From Bacteroidales bacterium GP3 (lineage in GTDB: Bacteria > Bacteroidota > Bacteroidia > Bacteroidales > Muribaculaceae), in contig DAAK01000207.1 in the NCBI GenBank assembly GCA_001701075.1, positions 1 through 29,291 on the forward strand: 29,291 bases of DNA, given 5' to 3'. The translations under genes were made by a program, and so were the position numbers. The notes beneath the pieces were generated by a model, which saw nothing but the letters and a program-made list of their open reading frames with translations, had not been told where the DNA came from and searched no databases. Below are positions 6,950-15,341 of the stretch, piece after piece; position 1 is the first letter of the stretch; each line of letters begins with the position of its first letter.

Positions 6950-8627
6950 ATTTCACCCTCAGCACTACCGCATCCTTTGGCTTGAGATGCATATGGGTGG
7001 CTTTATCAGGACTGAGTGTCAGCCTCATGCTACGGCCACAGAGCAGATCATCTGCTTCTATACTTCCCTCCGGAATCCCGGCCATATCAAATGCAAGCTG
7101 CGGAATGACTACGTCGATGTCTGACTCTGAATTGTCAAAGTTGACTACTATAAAGAGCACAGAATCCTTTGTATAGCGCATGAATGCAAAATGTCTATGA
7201 GGATTGAAACCTTCATGCCTGAGATTGACATACATAAGGTCGAAGAAACTTCCTTCTCTCAGCGCAGGCTCCGCATTGCACATAGTCAGCACTTTCTGAT
7301 AGACTCCCCTCAGCCATTTCTCCTGTGATGTCAATTTTTTCTGCGACGGATTTCCTCCATTCCACCATCTACGAAGCGTATCGTAGCTCCAATAATCGAA
7401 AATGGTAGACCTGTCATTATCACCCGCAAATCCCTCGTTGTCTTTTGCTGACTCTCCCAGTTCCTGACCATAATAAATCATGTACGGGCCTTTTGATATC
7501 ATTGAACTCACTACAAGAGAAGGAACCACATTCGCCGGATTACCCGCATATGCTTTAGATCCGAAGCGCACTTCGTCATGGTTTTCAAGGAAATTCAGCA
7601 TAGAGTCTCCTATACCATCCACAGTCTGCCAGCAACCGGTCAGACGTGCTGCCGAATGGTTATGTATCTCAATGTCTACAAGCGTATCATAAAGGTTTAC
7701 CTTATCATAGAGATAATCAAAACATCCATAGTCAAGGAATGGCCTGTATTGCGCGACATCATAGATTTCCCCTATAAACTTAATGCTTGGATAGTTTTTC
7801 TTCACTTGAGGTATTGCCCAATGCCAGAATGGCAGTGGCACCATAAAGCACATGTCGCATCTGAATCCATCAATTCCCTTAGATGCCCAGAAACGCAAGA
7901 TAGCAAGCATCTTAATCCATGTGTCTGGCACAGGATCGAAATGGTCGCTCCAGTCTCCATAATCATGGCCATAATTAAGCTTTACAGTCTCATACCAATC
8001 GCATTTGCCACAGAAGGCTGTAAAGCAGTCATTACCCGTCGCTTTAGCAGGAAATTCTACATATGGTGTGTCTCCTTCTGCATCCAATGGGAAATCAGGA
8101 CAAAACTGCTGGAATGGGATGTAATAGTAGTTATTGCGATGAGCAAACCACATGGTGATGTCGTCGTCCGCTCCGAAATCCTTCACTCCAGAGGGAGCCA
8201 CGTCACTGTGATAGACTCGGGCAGTATGGTTAGGCACAAAATCTAATATGACTTTCATCCCAGCCTTATGTATGCGCTTTACCAAATTCTCAAACTCACC
8301 CATTCGATTATTGACATCGACGGCTAAAGCCGGGTCAATGTCATAGTAGTCCTTTATTGCATAGGGGCTGCCCGCCTCTCCTTTCACTACATTTGGATTG
8401 TCTTTCTTGATGCCAAAAGCAGTGAAGTCACTCTTGGTGGCATGTTCTATCACACCGGTAAGCCAGATGCAGTTTACCCCGAGTTCCTTTATCGAGCGTA
8501 AAGCCTTTGGCGTAAGGTCGTTGAGTTTTCCTGCTCCGTTCTCCTCAAGTGTCCCCCATGGCTTAGGATCAGGCGTGCTATTGCTGAAGATGCGCGGAAA
8601 CATCTGATATATTATCAATCTCTCCAT
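6948..8627 (-). CDS. GH13 alpha-amylase family glycoside hydrolase, cytoplasmic
   Basis: This 559-residue (beta/alpha)8 glycoside hydrolase acts on alpha-glucans. Conserved regions appear in order: DFVPNH (129-134), GFRCDMC with the nucleophile D258, GEIYD with the acid/base E287, and ENHDE with the transition-state stabiliser D351. A beta-rich C-terminal domain follows (about 470-559). There is no signal peptide, so it should act in the cytoplasm on imported maltodextrin or on glycogen. The exact specificity cannot be read from sequence. No SusCD or other carbohydrate genes are adjacent, so it is not part of a visible polysaccharide utilisation locus. It is the last gene of a minus-strand run after the patatin-like gene, separated by a heptad array. 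Confidence 0.9.
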   Translation of the reverse strand: MERLIIYQMFPRIFSNSTPDPKPWGTLEENGAGKLNDLTPKALRSIKELGVNCIWLTGVIEHATKSDFTAFGIKKDNPNVVKGEAGSPYAIKDYYDIDPALAVDVNNRMGEFENLVKRIHKAGMKVILDFVPNHTARVYHSDVAPSGVKDFGADDDITMWFAHRNNYYYIPFQQFCPDFPLDAEGDTPYVEFPAKATGNDCFTAFCGKCDWYETVKLNYGHDYGDWSDHFDPVPDTWIKMLAILRFWASKGIDGFRCDMCFMVPLPFWHWAIPQVKKNYPSIKFIGEIYDVAQYRPFLDYGCFDYLYDKVNLYDTLVDIEIHNHSAARLTGCWQTVDGIGDSMLNFLENHDEVRFGSKAYAGNPANVVPSLVVSSMISKGPYMIYYGQELGESAKDNEGFAGDNDRSTIFDYWSYDTLRRWWNGGNPSQKKLTSQEKWLRGVYQKVLTMCNAEPALREGSFFDLMYVNLRHEGFNPHRHFAFMRYTKDSVLFIVVNFDNSESDIDVVIPQLAFDMAGIPEGSIEADDLLCGRSMRLTLSPDKATHMHLKPKDAVVLRVK

Positions 8628-8642
8628 ATATTATTATTACTT

Positions 8643-8684
8643 AGTTCTTGACTCTTGACTCTTGACTCTTGGTTCTTGACTCTT
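8643..8684. repeat. Heptad array GACTCTT between the patatin-like and GH13 genes
   Basis: Six consecutive 7-mers in perfect phase: AGTTCTT, GACTCTT three times, GGTTCTT, GACTCTT. On the coding strand of both neighbours (minus) the unit is AAGAGTC. The first such unit starts on the second base of the patatin gene's TAA stop (8685-8683). Confidence 0.9.
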
Positions 8685-9492
8685 ATTTCAGTTTATGTTC
8701 CAATATCCGGCATGCCGTCTCATATCCAAGGTCGACTATGTGATGCAACTTTGCCACATCAAATGTCCCGATTGCATGTGCTCCCCTCAGATTGATAAGT
8801 ATATCACACATCTTGGCATCATTTACCATATTCGATTTAGACATAAGCTGATAACTTCTCAAAGCTATCTCCACCAGATTATGTTTCGACGGATCTTTCC
8901 ACATATTATGGAAGGGGGAGCAATTAATGCCGTAGAGTGTCTTGCAGTATTTTCTAACTGCCCAAGCTGGAAGATTACGAAGCACTCCGCCATCCACATA
9001 CACACCTCCATTTATCTTTATCGGTTCGAAGATGATGGGAATGGAGCAGGAAGCCATGACTCTTGGCACAATTTCTCCTTTTGCCCATCCGATTGACTTA
9101 CAGTGTTGGAAATCAGTGGCACACACTATTGTCGGTATCTTCATATCCTCAAGATTCCTGATTGGGAGCCAAGATTCTATGAGTTTTCCGAATTTATCTA
9201 TCTTCATAAGCGAGTTGCCCGGCACTTTCCAAGTGACAAACTCCTTTACCTTCGACAAATCCTCAAAACAATGAATCATGTCGTCGGGAGTAAGTCCAGC
9301 CCCATACATCACTGCTGCCACACTGCCGGCCGACACGCCTGACATGACATTGGGTCGAATTCCAAACTGCTCCAATGCTTTCAGCACTCCTATATGTGAA
9401 AATCCTCGAGCACCTCCTCCGCTGAATGCGTAGCCTATTGAATTGTTCGAGAATCCAATCTTTTCAAGTATTTCTCCTATACTCCAAATCAT
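8683..9492 (-). CDS. Patatin-like phospholipase family protein
   Basis: Patatin-like proteins are Ser-Asp dyad lipid acyl hydrolases. The 269-residue protein shows the oxyanion loop GGGARG (25-30), the nucleophile elbow GVSAGS with Ser54 (52-57) and the DGG motif with catalytic Asp167. There is no signal peptide or membrane segment, so it is probably cytoplasmic, or peripheral at the inner membrane as in the RssA-like group. It starts 12 bases after the tamB-like stop and is likely cotranscribed with it, which suggests a link to envelope lipids, by inference only. The substrate is unknown. Confidence 0.93.
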   Translation of the reverse strand: MIWSIGEILEKIGFSNNSIGYAFSGGGARGFSHIGVLKALEQFGIRPNVMSGVSAGSVAAVMYGAGLTPDDMIHCFEDLSKVKEFVTWKVPGNSLMKIDKFGKLIESWLPIRNLEDMKIPTIVCATDFQHCKSIGWAKGEIVPRVMASCSIPIIFEPIKINGGVYVDGGVLRNLPAWAVRKYCKTLYGINCSPFHNMWKDPSKHNLVEIALRSYQLMSKSNMVNDAKMCDILINLRGAHAIGTFDVAKLHHIVDLGYETACRILEHKLK

Positions 9493-9504
9493 ATTCCCTA
9501 TAGT

Positions 9505-12500
9505 TTATTTATGGTTAATTGAATCATTTTCTTCTTTTTTGCGTTTGAACAATCGGTCGAAGTCACGCTGGAACACCACTCCCACTCCCTGTGTGGTGAG
9601 TGCCGACCTCAGATAGTAGTTCTGGTCATTAAAGTGATTGTATGCTTTAAGACGCAAGTTGCCACTCTTGTTGAGTAGATATTCAATGTCGAAATCACCG
9701 ACAAACTGCGTGTTGCTTGTGTTCCTGTCCCTATAACCGAAATTTCCGTTGATAAGCAAGCGATTGTTGAGCAATCGGGAAGAGAGGGCAAGGTCAAATT
9801 CCATGTCTGTAAAATCACCTTTCTCGCTTCTGAAAGATGGGGCTACATCCAGTTTGTCGGTCATCTGGCTCAGTATGTTGCTTAATTGTGATGATATTGT
9901 GGAAGAAGCCATGCTCGACCATTCTGAGCCATTGCTTTGTCCTCCTGTATATTCCGGAGTATAGAATCGGTTTAAGGCTAATAGATAAATGATCTGTCGG
10001 CTCATCATGTCGTTAGTCGACACGATGCTCTTCACTTTCCTCTCTACGTCTGATGTCAGTGATGGCAGTTCAATATCAAAGGTAATGTCCGGATTAGTCA
10101 TTGGTCCATTTACCAAAAGCACTGCATCAACGGGCACATTGGTACGGTTCAGTTCCTTATCGGTCGAAAAACTCTTGTCAAGGTCTGTAAGATTAGTGTT
10201 GACCCTGTAGGTAGCTGTGATGTCAAGAATGGCATTCATCGGGTCTCCGTCAAATTTTATCTGACTACCCTTACGGATGTTGAAATTCTTGATGATGATG
10301 TCCTGAAGCGTAAAAGTATAATTACCTTCGTCAAGGACATATGTCCCTATCATCCGCAGGTCGTTGCTTGCCAAGTTATAGTCCATCTGCAGGGCTCCTC
10401 GTCCTCGCGCTGTTATATTGTCTCCGGCTTTTGGATCCATCACCAAGGTGACGAGTGCATCGTTGGTGACAGTTCCCTTGAGAGATAGAATGACATTGCT
10501 TGAACCCTCTTCCATCTCCTCTTTCTGCTTTTGGAATTTCAGAAGATATTCCGGTATGCTGTCGGTTGTTTCAGCTTCTTTATTCTGCTTTCGCTTATCA
10601 GTAAATGAGAGAAATGAATATTGGTCGATATCTTCTGCGTCACTGATGATATAATAGAATTTAGAACCTTCGTCGGTCGTCATATTCATGTCTATGTCGA
10701 TCTGGCCGGGATATCCATTGATCTGAGCATGTCCTGATCCATAGATGGTTCCATACCAAAGAGGATTTATTTTCTCATTAGTATCATAGCATAGCAGTGA
10801 TTTGGCATCGCGAAGTCTGAAATTGAAGACCGGATTGTGGAAATAAGTGTGTCTCAACCATCCGCTGAATTCTGCAGTATGCCCTTCATCATCATAAAGT
10901 GTCAATGGAGGTATTTCTATCACTCCTTTATGTAGGAAGACAGAGTCATTGCCGGCATGATACCAGGTGTTTGTGAAGTCCAGTTTCATAGAAAGGGTGT
11001 CTGCTTTGAGTTCGCCTACCATATCTATGTCAGAGAATGTTCCATAAAGCTTGCACTTTCCGGAAGCAACTCCGTCAAGGTCAGAGCAAAATGCCGACAC
11101 GAACGGCTTCATTATCGCGACATTGACTTTATTTGCATCAAATTCGAAGCTAAGCGAGTCTCGTGTCACCCATATACCTCCTTCTACGCTTGCCCTACGC
11201 TCCCTTGTCAATGGGTCTCTTATCACTCCGTAAATTCCTACTTTCTGTTGGTTTACGTCATAGTCTGACGCGAGATCTCCATCTCCTAAGACAGCTCCAT
11301 TGTAGCTGAGCCCCTTTACATGCAGGAATTCGGTGCTGGCTGCAAGTTTTTTGGTCAGCAGTCGACTTCCCACTACTTCTCCGGTTGCCATCCCTCCAAA
11401 AGAGACATAATTGATATTGAGTATATTAAAAATATATTCAAGATCTATGTCATTGAGTTGCACAGTCACTTTGTCTTCATCTCTTTCAGATGCGATTCCA
11501 TTAATCTTGACAAACTGATTGTCATGGCTGATCTCAAAATTTCTTACATCTATTCGTTTGCCTTCATAGTCGATGCTTCCGTTCGCTATCGACCAAGCCT
11601 TGTCGCTGATGGTTATTGTCGAAGGAAGTATATCGAGATTTACGGCAAGTTCTCCTTTGGGGTTAAATGGATCCGGCATTCGTGATAATGTTGCTTCAAG
11701 TGCAACTCCACCTTTCAGCACGCTTTCCATTGAAGGATTCAGCCCCAGGTTGACATTTATCTTATCTCTGACAGCATATAGATCTGCAGCTATTTCCACA
11801 TCACCTTTTTTTGCAGGGAAAATCAAGCCGGCGTTTACTTTTGCCATTCCAAGGAAAGAGTCTAAGTCAAGCGAGAAGTCAACGTCGCGTATAAGCTTGT
11901 TTTTCCCTTGTTGAAGATGAGGGGTATTGGTTTTTATCATAGCCTTCCCTTCCCTAAGGTCGAAAGAACCCTTCACCGGTATGTCTGTAAGTGGACGGAC
12001 CGGAGTGTCGAAAAAGACATATGGTGCAGACACTCCTTTGATATTGATGTCAAAATCAAAATCATTGGATGCACTGTTGCTATCCGTAATATTGGCTGAT
12101 GATTCTCCTAATGTCGGGAATACTGTCCATACCATCTCTTTAATTTCCTTGGCAAGTGTGCTTGGATGAATATTGCCTGTTATTCGTCCATCAATCCAGT
12201 CTGAAGTCAGTCTTATATCACGCATAAAAGCAGTCTCATCATCAGCATCTTGATTGCTTAGAGAATCTATGCTGACTGAAAGTTGCTTTAGTTTCAGTTT
12301 TTTGCCATTGGGTCGGATTAGCGATATGTCACTGATATTCAGCAAGCCTGTGACATTATCTATATCGTTGCCGTTCGTATTTGCTACGATACGTCCGGAT
12401 AAGTTGCAGTCTGCCATTTCCCCTTTTATTCCGAATTTGGAAGGATTGAAGTCTACGACAGACATATCTGCCTGTAATTCAGTATTCTTGCCATCGATAT

Positions 12501-14043
12501 GCCCTCCAGCATCAACTGTCAGGTTCATTTCCTCTGAGGATGCTTCCATCATCAGGTCAAAGTCATCTCTCGACTTTGTCAAGTCTATTTCGATTCCGCT
12601 TAACAGATTCCCCATTACGACACATTCATCGGAGTTGAGCGTAATTCTACCCTCCGCATTCTTGTCTAATCCGGATGTTTCTGCCTCTATACTGAAAGAT
12701 GCTGTTCCAAGTTTGTCTGTGGCAAGTAAATTGTCAAGTTCTATATCTTCTGCATTTGCCTCAAGCTTAATCTGGGGATTTTTTGATCGTAGTTTATTGC
12801 CGGTGGCCGTAAACTCTATTCTTCCCCTATCTGTCGCAATCTTCCCATTCGCATCAGCAGTGTTGCCGTCAGCAAGTTTTCCTTCGACATCTAATGAAAT
12901 GCCACCGATTGACTCAATTATTTTCTTTCCTTTCTCTCCTATTTGTGGGAGATTTGAGACGACATTGCTTATAAGTCCGGAAGAAAGTTCAGCTTTCAAG
13001 CTGTTTACTTCAAGATTGAGACTGTCAGTATTGTTAAGATTTCCCACCCATCCATTGATCTTAAGCAAAGAATTTGATGCTTTATTGGAGAGAAGTAATT
13101 CCGACAATTCTATCCCATTTTCTTTATATGTTGCATCAATGTCGATATCCCATGCTGTGTCAAAGGCACTTAGTTGTGGCACGAGTGAAGACAGATCTGA
13201 AGGGGTCAGTTTTCCCCCGACTTCTCCCCTTATGTCTGTCATGGAGTCAAGGCTAAGATCGACATCGCCAATGTTGAGTGAGCTGTTTGGCAAATTGACA
13301 TTCAGATTTTTCACTACCAATCTGTCCCCTCTCTCTTTATTGAGATTCCTGATGTATTCCACTTCTGCTGTCAGACTTCTTAAAAATATTCCGGGAGTGG
13401 CCTCAAATTGAAGGTTTCTTATATCAAACTTATAAAGGTCGTTACGAAGAACCGGTATGCTAAGGTCCATCCTAAGCCTTGAGATTTCCATCTCTGCGAA
13501 TTTATGCTTTTCTCCTGAAGCATCTGTCATCCATGGGCGTGAAAATGATGCCTTTGAATTTCTTATTACTATGTTTCTTATCCGCAGGTCAAATTTGGCA
13601 GATGGTTTGTTTTTGTCTTTTGGAGAGAGAGCATCTATAAGAAACTGGATATTTAGAGGGGCATCCTTTGCATCTTGGCTCACTGTCACGTCCATCCCGA
13701 TGATTTCTGCATAGTTGAGCACTATTTTCCTATCGGTCAAAAGCGACCAGATATCTATACCTGCAGCTATCTTGTCAATTCCTGCACATTGTTCTCCATC
13801 CGGTGAGTGCAGTTTAGCGCCGGTGAGTATAATTTCACTGAAGGGTTGTATCGTAAGGTTTTCTATTTCTAATTTCCCTCCAAGAAATGCCGAAAGCTCT
13901 TCACACGCTACGGTCTTCACTTTATTTTGTACAGAAGGAATAGACAGCACGACATATAGTCCTAAATATACAACTACAAGAAGCACAATCAGAGATATGA
14001 TTATGCTCCTGAAGACGTTGTATACAGGCTTCAATATGCTCAT
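9505..14043 (-). CDS. tamB: TamB-like translocation/assembly module protein (DUF490 C-terminal domain)
   Basis: TamB-like proteins are AsmA-superfamily periplasm-spanning proteins, anchored in the inner membrane, with a long hydrophobic groove. They are linked to phospholipid transport to the outer membrane and to autotransporter-like assembly. The 1512-residue protein starts with a transmembrane anchor (about 13-35). A long beta-strand-rich region with many short Asp/Asn-rich repeats follows. The C-terminal 450 residues resemble the TamB domain, including GRGALQMDYN, GTYVLDEGNYTF and the late LLNNRLLINGNFGYRDR segment. Length and architecture are typical of Bacteroidetes members. No TamA-like barrel gene is adjacent. 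The gene is divergent from tsaD, an arrangement I recognise from other Bacteroidales. Confidence 0.9.
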   Translation of the reverse strand: MSILKPVYNVFRSIIISLIVLLVVVYLGLYVVLSIPSVQNKVKTVACEELSAFLGGKLEIENLTIQPFSEIILTGAKLHSPDGEQCAGIDKIAAGIDIWSLLTDRKIVLNYAEIIGMDVTVSQDAKDAPLNIQFLIDALSPKDKNKPSAKFDLRIRNIVIRNSKASFSRPWMTDASGEKHKFAEMEISRLRMDLSIPVLRNDLYKFDIRNLQFEATPGIFLRSLTAEVEYIRNLNKERGDRLVVKNLNVNLPNSSLNIGDVDLSLDSMTDIRGEVGGKLTPSDLSSLVPQLSAFDTAWDIDIDATYKENGIELSELLLSNKASNSLLKINGWVGNLNNTDSLNLEVNSLKAELSSGLISNVVSNLPQIGEKGKKIIESIGGISLDVEGKLADGNTADANGKIATDRGRIEFTATGNKLRSKNPQIKLEANAEDIELDNLLATDKLGTASFSIEAETSGLDKNAEGRITLNSDECVVMGNLLSGIEIDLTKSRDDFDLMMEASSEEMNLTVDAGGHIDGKNTELQADMSVVDFNPSKFGIKGEMADCNLSGRIVANTNGNDIDNVTGLLNISDISLIRPNGKKLKLKQLSVSIDSLSNQDADDETAFMRDIRLTSDWIDGRITGNIHPSTLAKEIKEMVWTVFPTLGESSANITDSNSASNDFDFDINIKGVSAPYVFFDTPVRPLTDIPVKGSFDLREGKAMIKTNTPHLQQGKNKLIRDVDFSLDLDSFLGMAKVNAGLIFPAKKGDVEIAADLYAVRDKINVNLGLNPSMESVLKGGVALEATLSRMPDPFNPKGELAVNLDILPSTITISDKAWSIANGSIDYEGKRIDVRNFEISHDNQFVKINGIASERDEDKVTVQLNDIDLEYIFNILNINYVSFGGMATGEVVGSRLLTKKLAASTEFLHVKGLSYNGAVLGDGDLASDYDVNQQKVGIYGVIRDPLTRERRASVEGGIWVTRDSLSFEFDANKVNVAIMKPFVSAFCSDLDGVASGKCKLYGTFSDIDMVGELKADTLSMKLDFTNTWYHAGNDSVFLHKGVIEIPPLTLYDDEGHTAEFSGWLRHTYFHNPVFNFRLRDAKSLLCYDTNEKINPLWYGTIYGSGHAQINGYPGQIDIDMNMTTDEGSKFYYIISDAEDIDQYSFLSFTDKRKQNKEAETTDSIPEYLLKFQKQKEEMEEGSSNVILSLKGTVTNDALVTLVMDPKAGDNITARGRGALQMDYNLASNDLRMIGTYVLDEGNYTFTLQDIIIKNFNIRKGSQIKFDGDPMNAILDITATYRVNTNLTDLDKSFSTDKELNRTNVPVDAVLLVNGPMTNPDITFDIELPSLTSDVERKVKSIVSTNDMMSRQIIYLLALNRFYTPEYTGGQSNGSEWSSMASSTISSQLSNILSQMTDKLDVAPSFRSEKGDFTDMEFDLALSSRLLNNRLLINGNFGYRDRNTSNTQFVGDFDIEYLLNKSGNLRLKAYNHFNDQNYYLRSALTTQGVGVVFQRDFDRLFKRKKEENDSINHK

Positions 14044-14115
14044 TTATAATCAAGTATTCACAATTTTGAAATTCCTGTGCTTCTCATGGGACTTCGAAAG
14101 ACAAGGAATAACTTA

Positions 14116-14123
14116 CAAAGTTA
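14116..14123 (-). promoter_or_regulatory. Possible -7 element for the tamB-like gene
   Basis: The minus strand reads TAACTTTG here, matching TAnnTTTG, about 70 bases before the start codon. No TTTG or TTG is found at the 20-base spacing, so this is a weak call. Confidence 0.35.
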
Positions 14124-14190
14124 ATAAAAAAAGACGGTTTTGCCCTATGAAAATCATAAAAATTTCTTATCCTATTGCCTTATTCGACCC

Positions 14191-14214
14191 TTAAGTTTTG
14201 TTCGCGAAACTCAA
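14191..14214 (+). promoter_or_regulatory. Degenerate copy of the GCTTGC hairpin element upstream of tsaD
   Basis: The sequence CCC TTAAGTTTTG TTCGCG AAACTCAA resembles the hairpin at 16853-16876, but the arms pair imperfectly (AGTTT with AAACT plus scattered pairs). It lies upstream of the tsaD promoter rather than in the leader, unlike the three good copies. It may be a decayed copy. Confidence 0.35.
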
Positions 14215-14218
14215 ATTA

Positions 14219-14250
14219 TTTGCATCTTTCAAAAAATAGTATTAATTTTG
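14219..14250 (+). promoter_or_regulatory. Promoter of the tsaD run
   Basis: TTTG at 14219-14222, a 20-base spacer, and TAATTTTG at 14243-14250 match the Bacteroidetes consensus exactly. It should drive tsaD and probably the genes downstream to the U32 gene. Confidence 0.78.
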
Positions 14251-14273
14251 CATTGCACTCACGACAATTTATT

Positions 14274-14303
14274 ATGAGATGCTTCAGATTAGATAGAAGT
14301 TGA
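14274..14303 (+). CDS. Candidate 9-codon upstream ORF before tsaD
   Basis: ATG at 14274 reads MRCFRLDRS and stops at TGA 14301-14303, two bases before the tsaD ATG. The position is similar to that of the short frame before prs, and both begin ATGAGA. It is too short to support by coding statistics. Confidence 0.22.
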   Translation: MRCFRLDRS

Positions 14304-14305
14304 TA

Positions 14306-15322
14306 ATGAGTACTACTATACTTGGAATAGAATCAAGTTGCGACGACACTTCCGCCGCGGTGATTTCAGATGGAATCCTGCGCAGCAATGTCATTGCAAG
14401 TCAGAAAGTCCACGAGCAATTCGGAGGTGTAGTTCCTGAGCTTGCAAGCCGGGCGCATCAGCAAAACATACTCCCGGTCGTTAGCGAGGCTCTTCGTCAG
14501 GCTGGAGTCGCTGCCAGCGAACTTGATGCGATTGCTTTCACTCGTGGGCCAGGCTTGCTCGGATCGCTGCTCGTCGGCACTTCTTTCGCAAAAGGAATGG
14601 CTATCGGTCTTGATATCCCGACAGTGGATGTAAATCATCTCCACGGCCATGTCCTCAGCCATTTCATTAAGGAGAATGAGGAGCAGGAAGTTCCCGAGTT
14701 CCCGTATTTGTGTCTTCTGATTTCAGGTGGAAATTCGCAGCTAATTCTTGTGCATTCCCCATTTGAGATGGAAATGTTGGGCTCTACTATCGACGATGCT
14801 GCCGGTGAGGCTTTCGACAAGTGTGCAAAGGTGATGGGGCTTCCCTATCCCGGAGGTCCTCATATCGATCGTATGGCTGCTGAAGGAGATGCAAGTTCTT
14901 TCAGATTTGCAAAACCTCACATTCCAGGTTTTGATTACTCCTTCAGTGGACTGAAGACATCTTTCCTTTACACGGTGCGCGACAATCTGAAGATTGACCC
15001 CGATTTCATCGACCACAGGAAAGCAGACCTTGCAGCTTCTTTGCAAAAGACTATCATTGATATTCTTATTGATAAGCTTTCTAAGGCTGTGAAGGAGACA
15101 AAGGTATCGGCTGTGGCCATCGGAGGTGGTGTTTCGGCCAATTCCGGTGTCAGGAACGCCATAGAGGAGTTTTGCAATCGCCGTAGGATTAAGGCTTGGA
15201 TTCCTAAGCGTGCTTTCACTACCGACAATGCAGCTATGGTGGCGATAGCCGGTTATTATAAATATCTTAAGGGTGAGTTCTGCTCACTTGATAAGCCTCC
15301 TTATTCAAAAGTTGAAGTTTAA
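14306..15322 (+). CDS. tsaD: tRNA N6-adenosine threonylcarbamoyltransferase TsaD
   Basis: TsaD, with TsaB and TsaE, transfers threonylcarbamoyl to A37 of ANN-decoding tRNAs. The 338-residue protein starts at ATG 14306 (MSTTILGIESSCDDTS); the TTG at 14300 is in frame but less likely. ASKHA-fold motifs are GIESSCDDT (7-15), TRGPGLLGSLLVG, the metal-binding HxxxH pair H111 and H115 in NHLHGH, LISGGNSQL, and the C-terminal TDNAAMVA. It is divergent from the tamB-like gene and has its own promoter. The cinA-like gene begins 19 bases downstream, in the same direction. Confidence 0.97.
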   Translation: MSTTILGIESSCDDTSAAVISDGILRSNVIASQKVHEQFGGVVPELASRAHQQNILPVVSEALRQAGVAASELDAIAFTRGPGLLGSLLVGTSFAKGMAIGLDIPTVDVNHLHGHVLSHFIKENEEQEVPEFPYLCLLISGGNSQLILVHSPFEMEMLGSTIDDAAGEAFDKCAKVMGLPYPGGPHIDRMAAEGDASSFRFAKPHIPGFDYSFSGLKTSFLYTVRDNLKIDPDFIDHRKADLAASLQKTIIDILIDKLSKAVKETKVSAVAIGGGVSANSGVRNAIEEFCNRRRIKAWIPKRAFTTDNAAMVAIAGYYKYLKGEFCSLDKPPYSKVEV

Positions 15323-15341
15323 CTCGGACATTACGAAGATT

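Noticed and set aside
12254..13411. A 385-codon open frame on the plus strand inside the tamB-like gene
   Set aside because: It has a very high Ser/Pro/Leu content typical of antisense frames and no recognisable motif; the minus-strand TamB reading is continuous and typical.
14134..14150. A short plus-strand frame in the tamB-tsaD gap as a small gene
   Set aside because: The longest frame here continues from antisense of the tamB-like start and shows no promoter or coding pattern; the gap is better explained as two divergent promoter regions.
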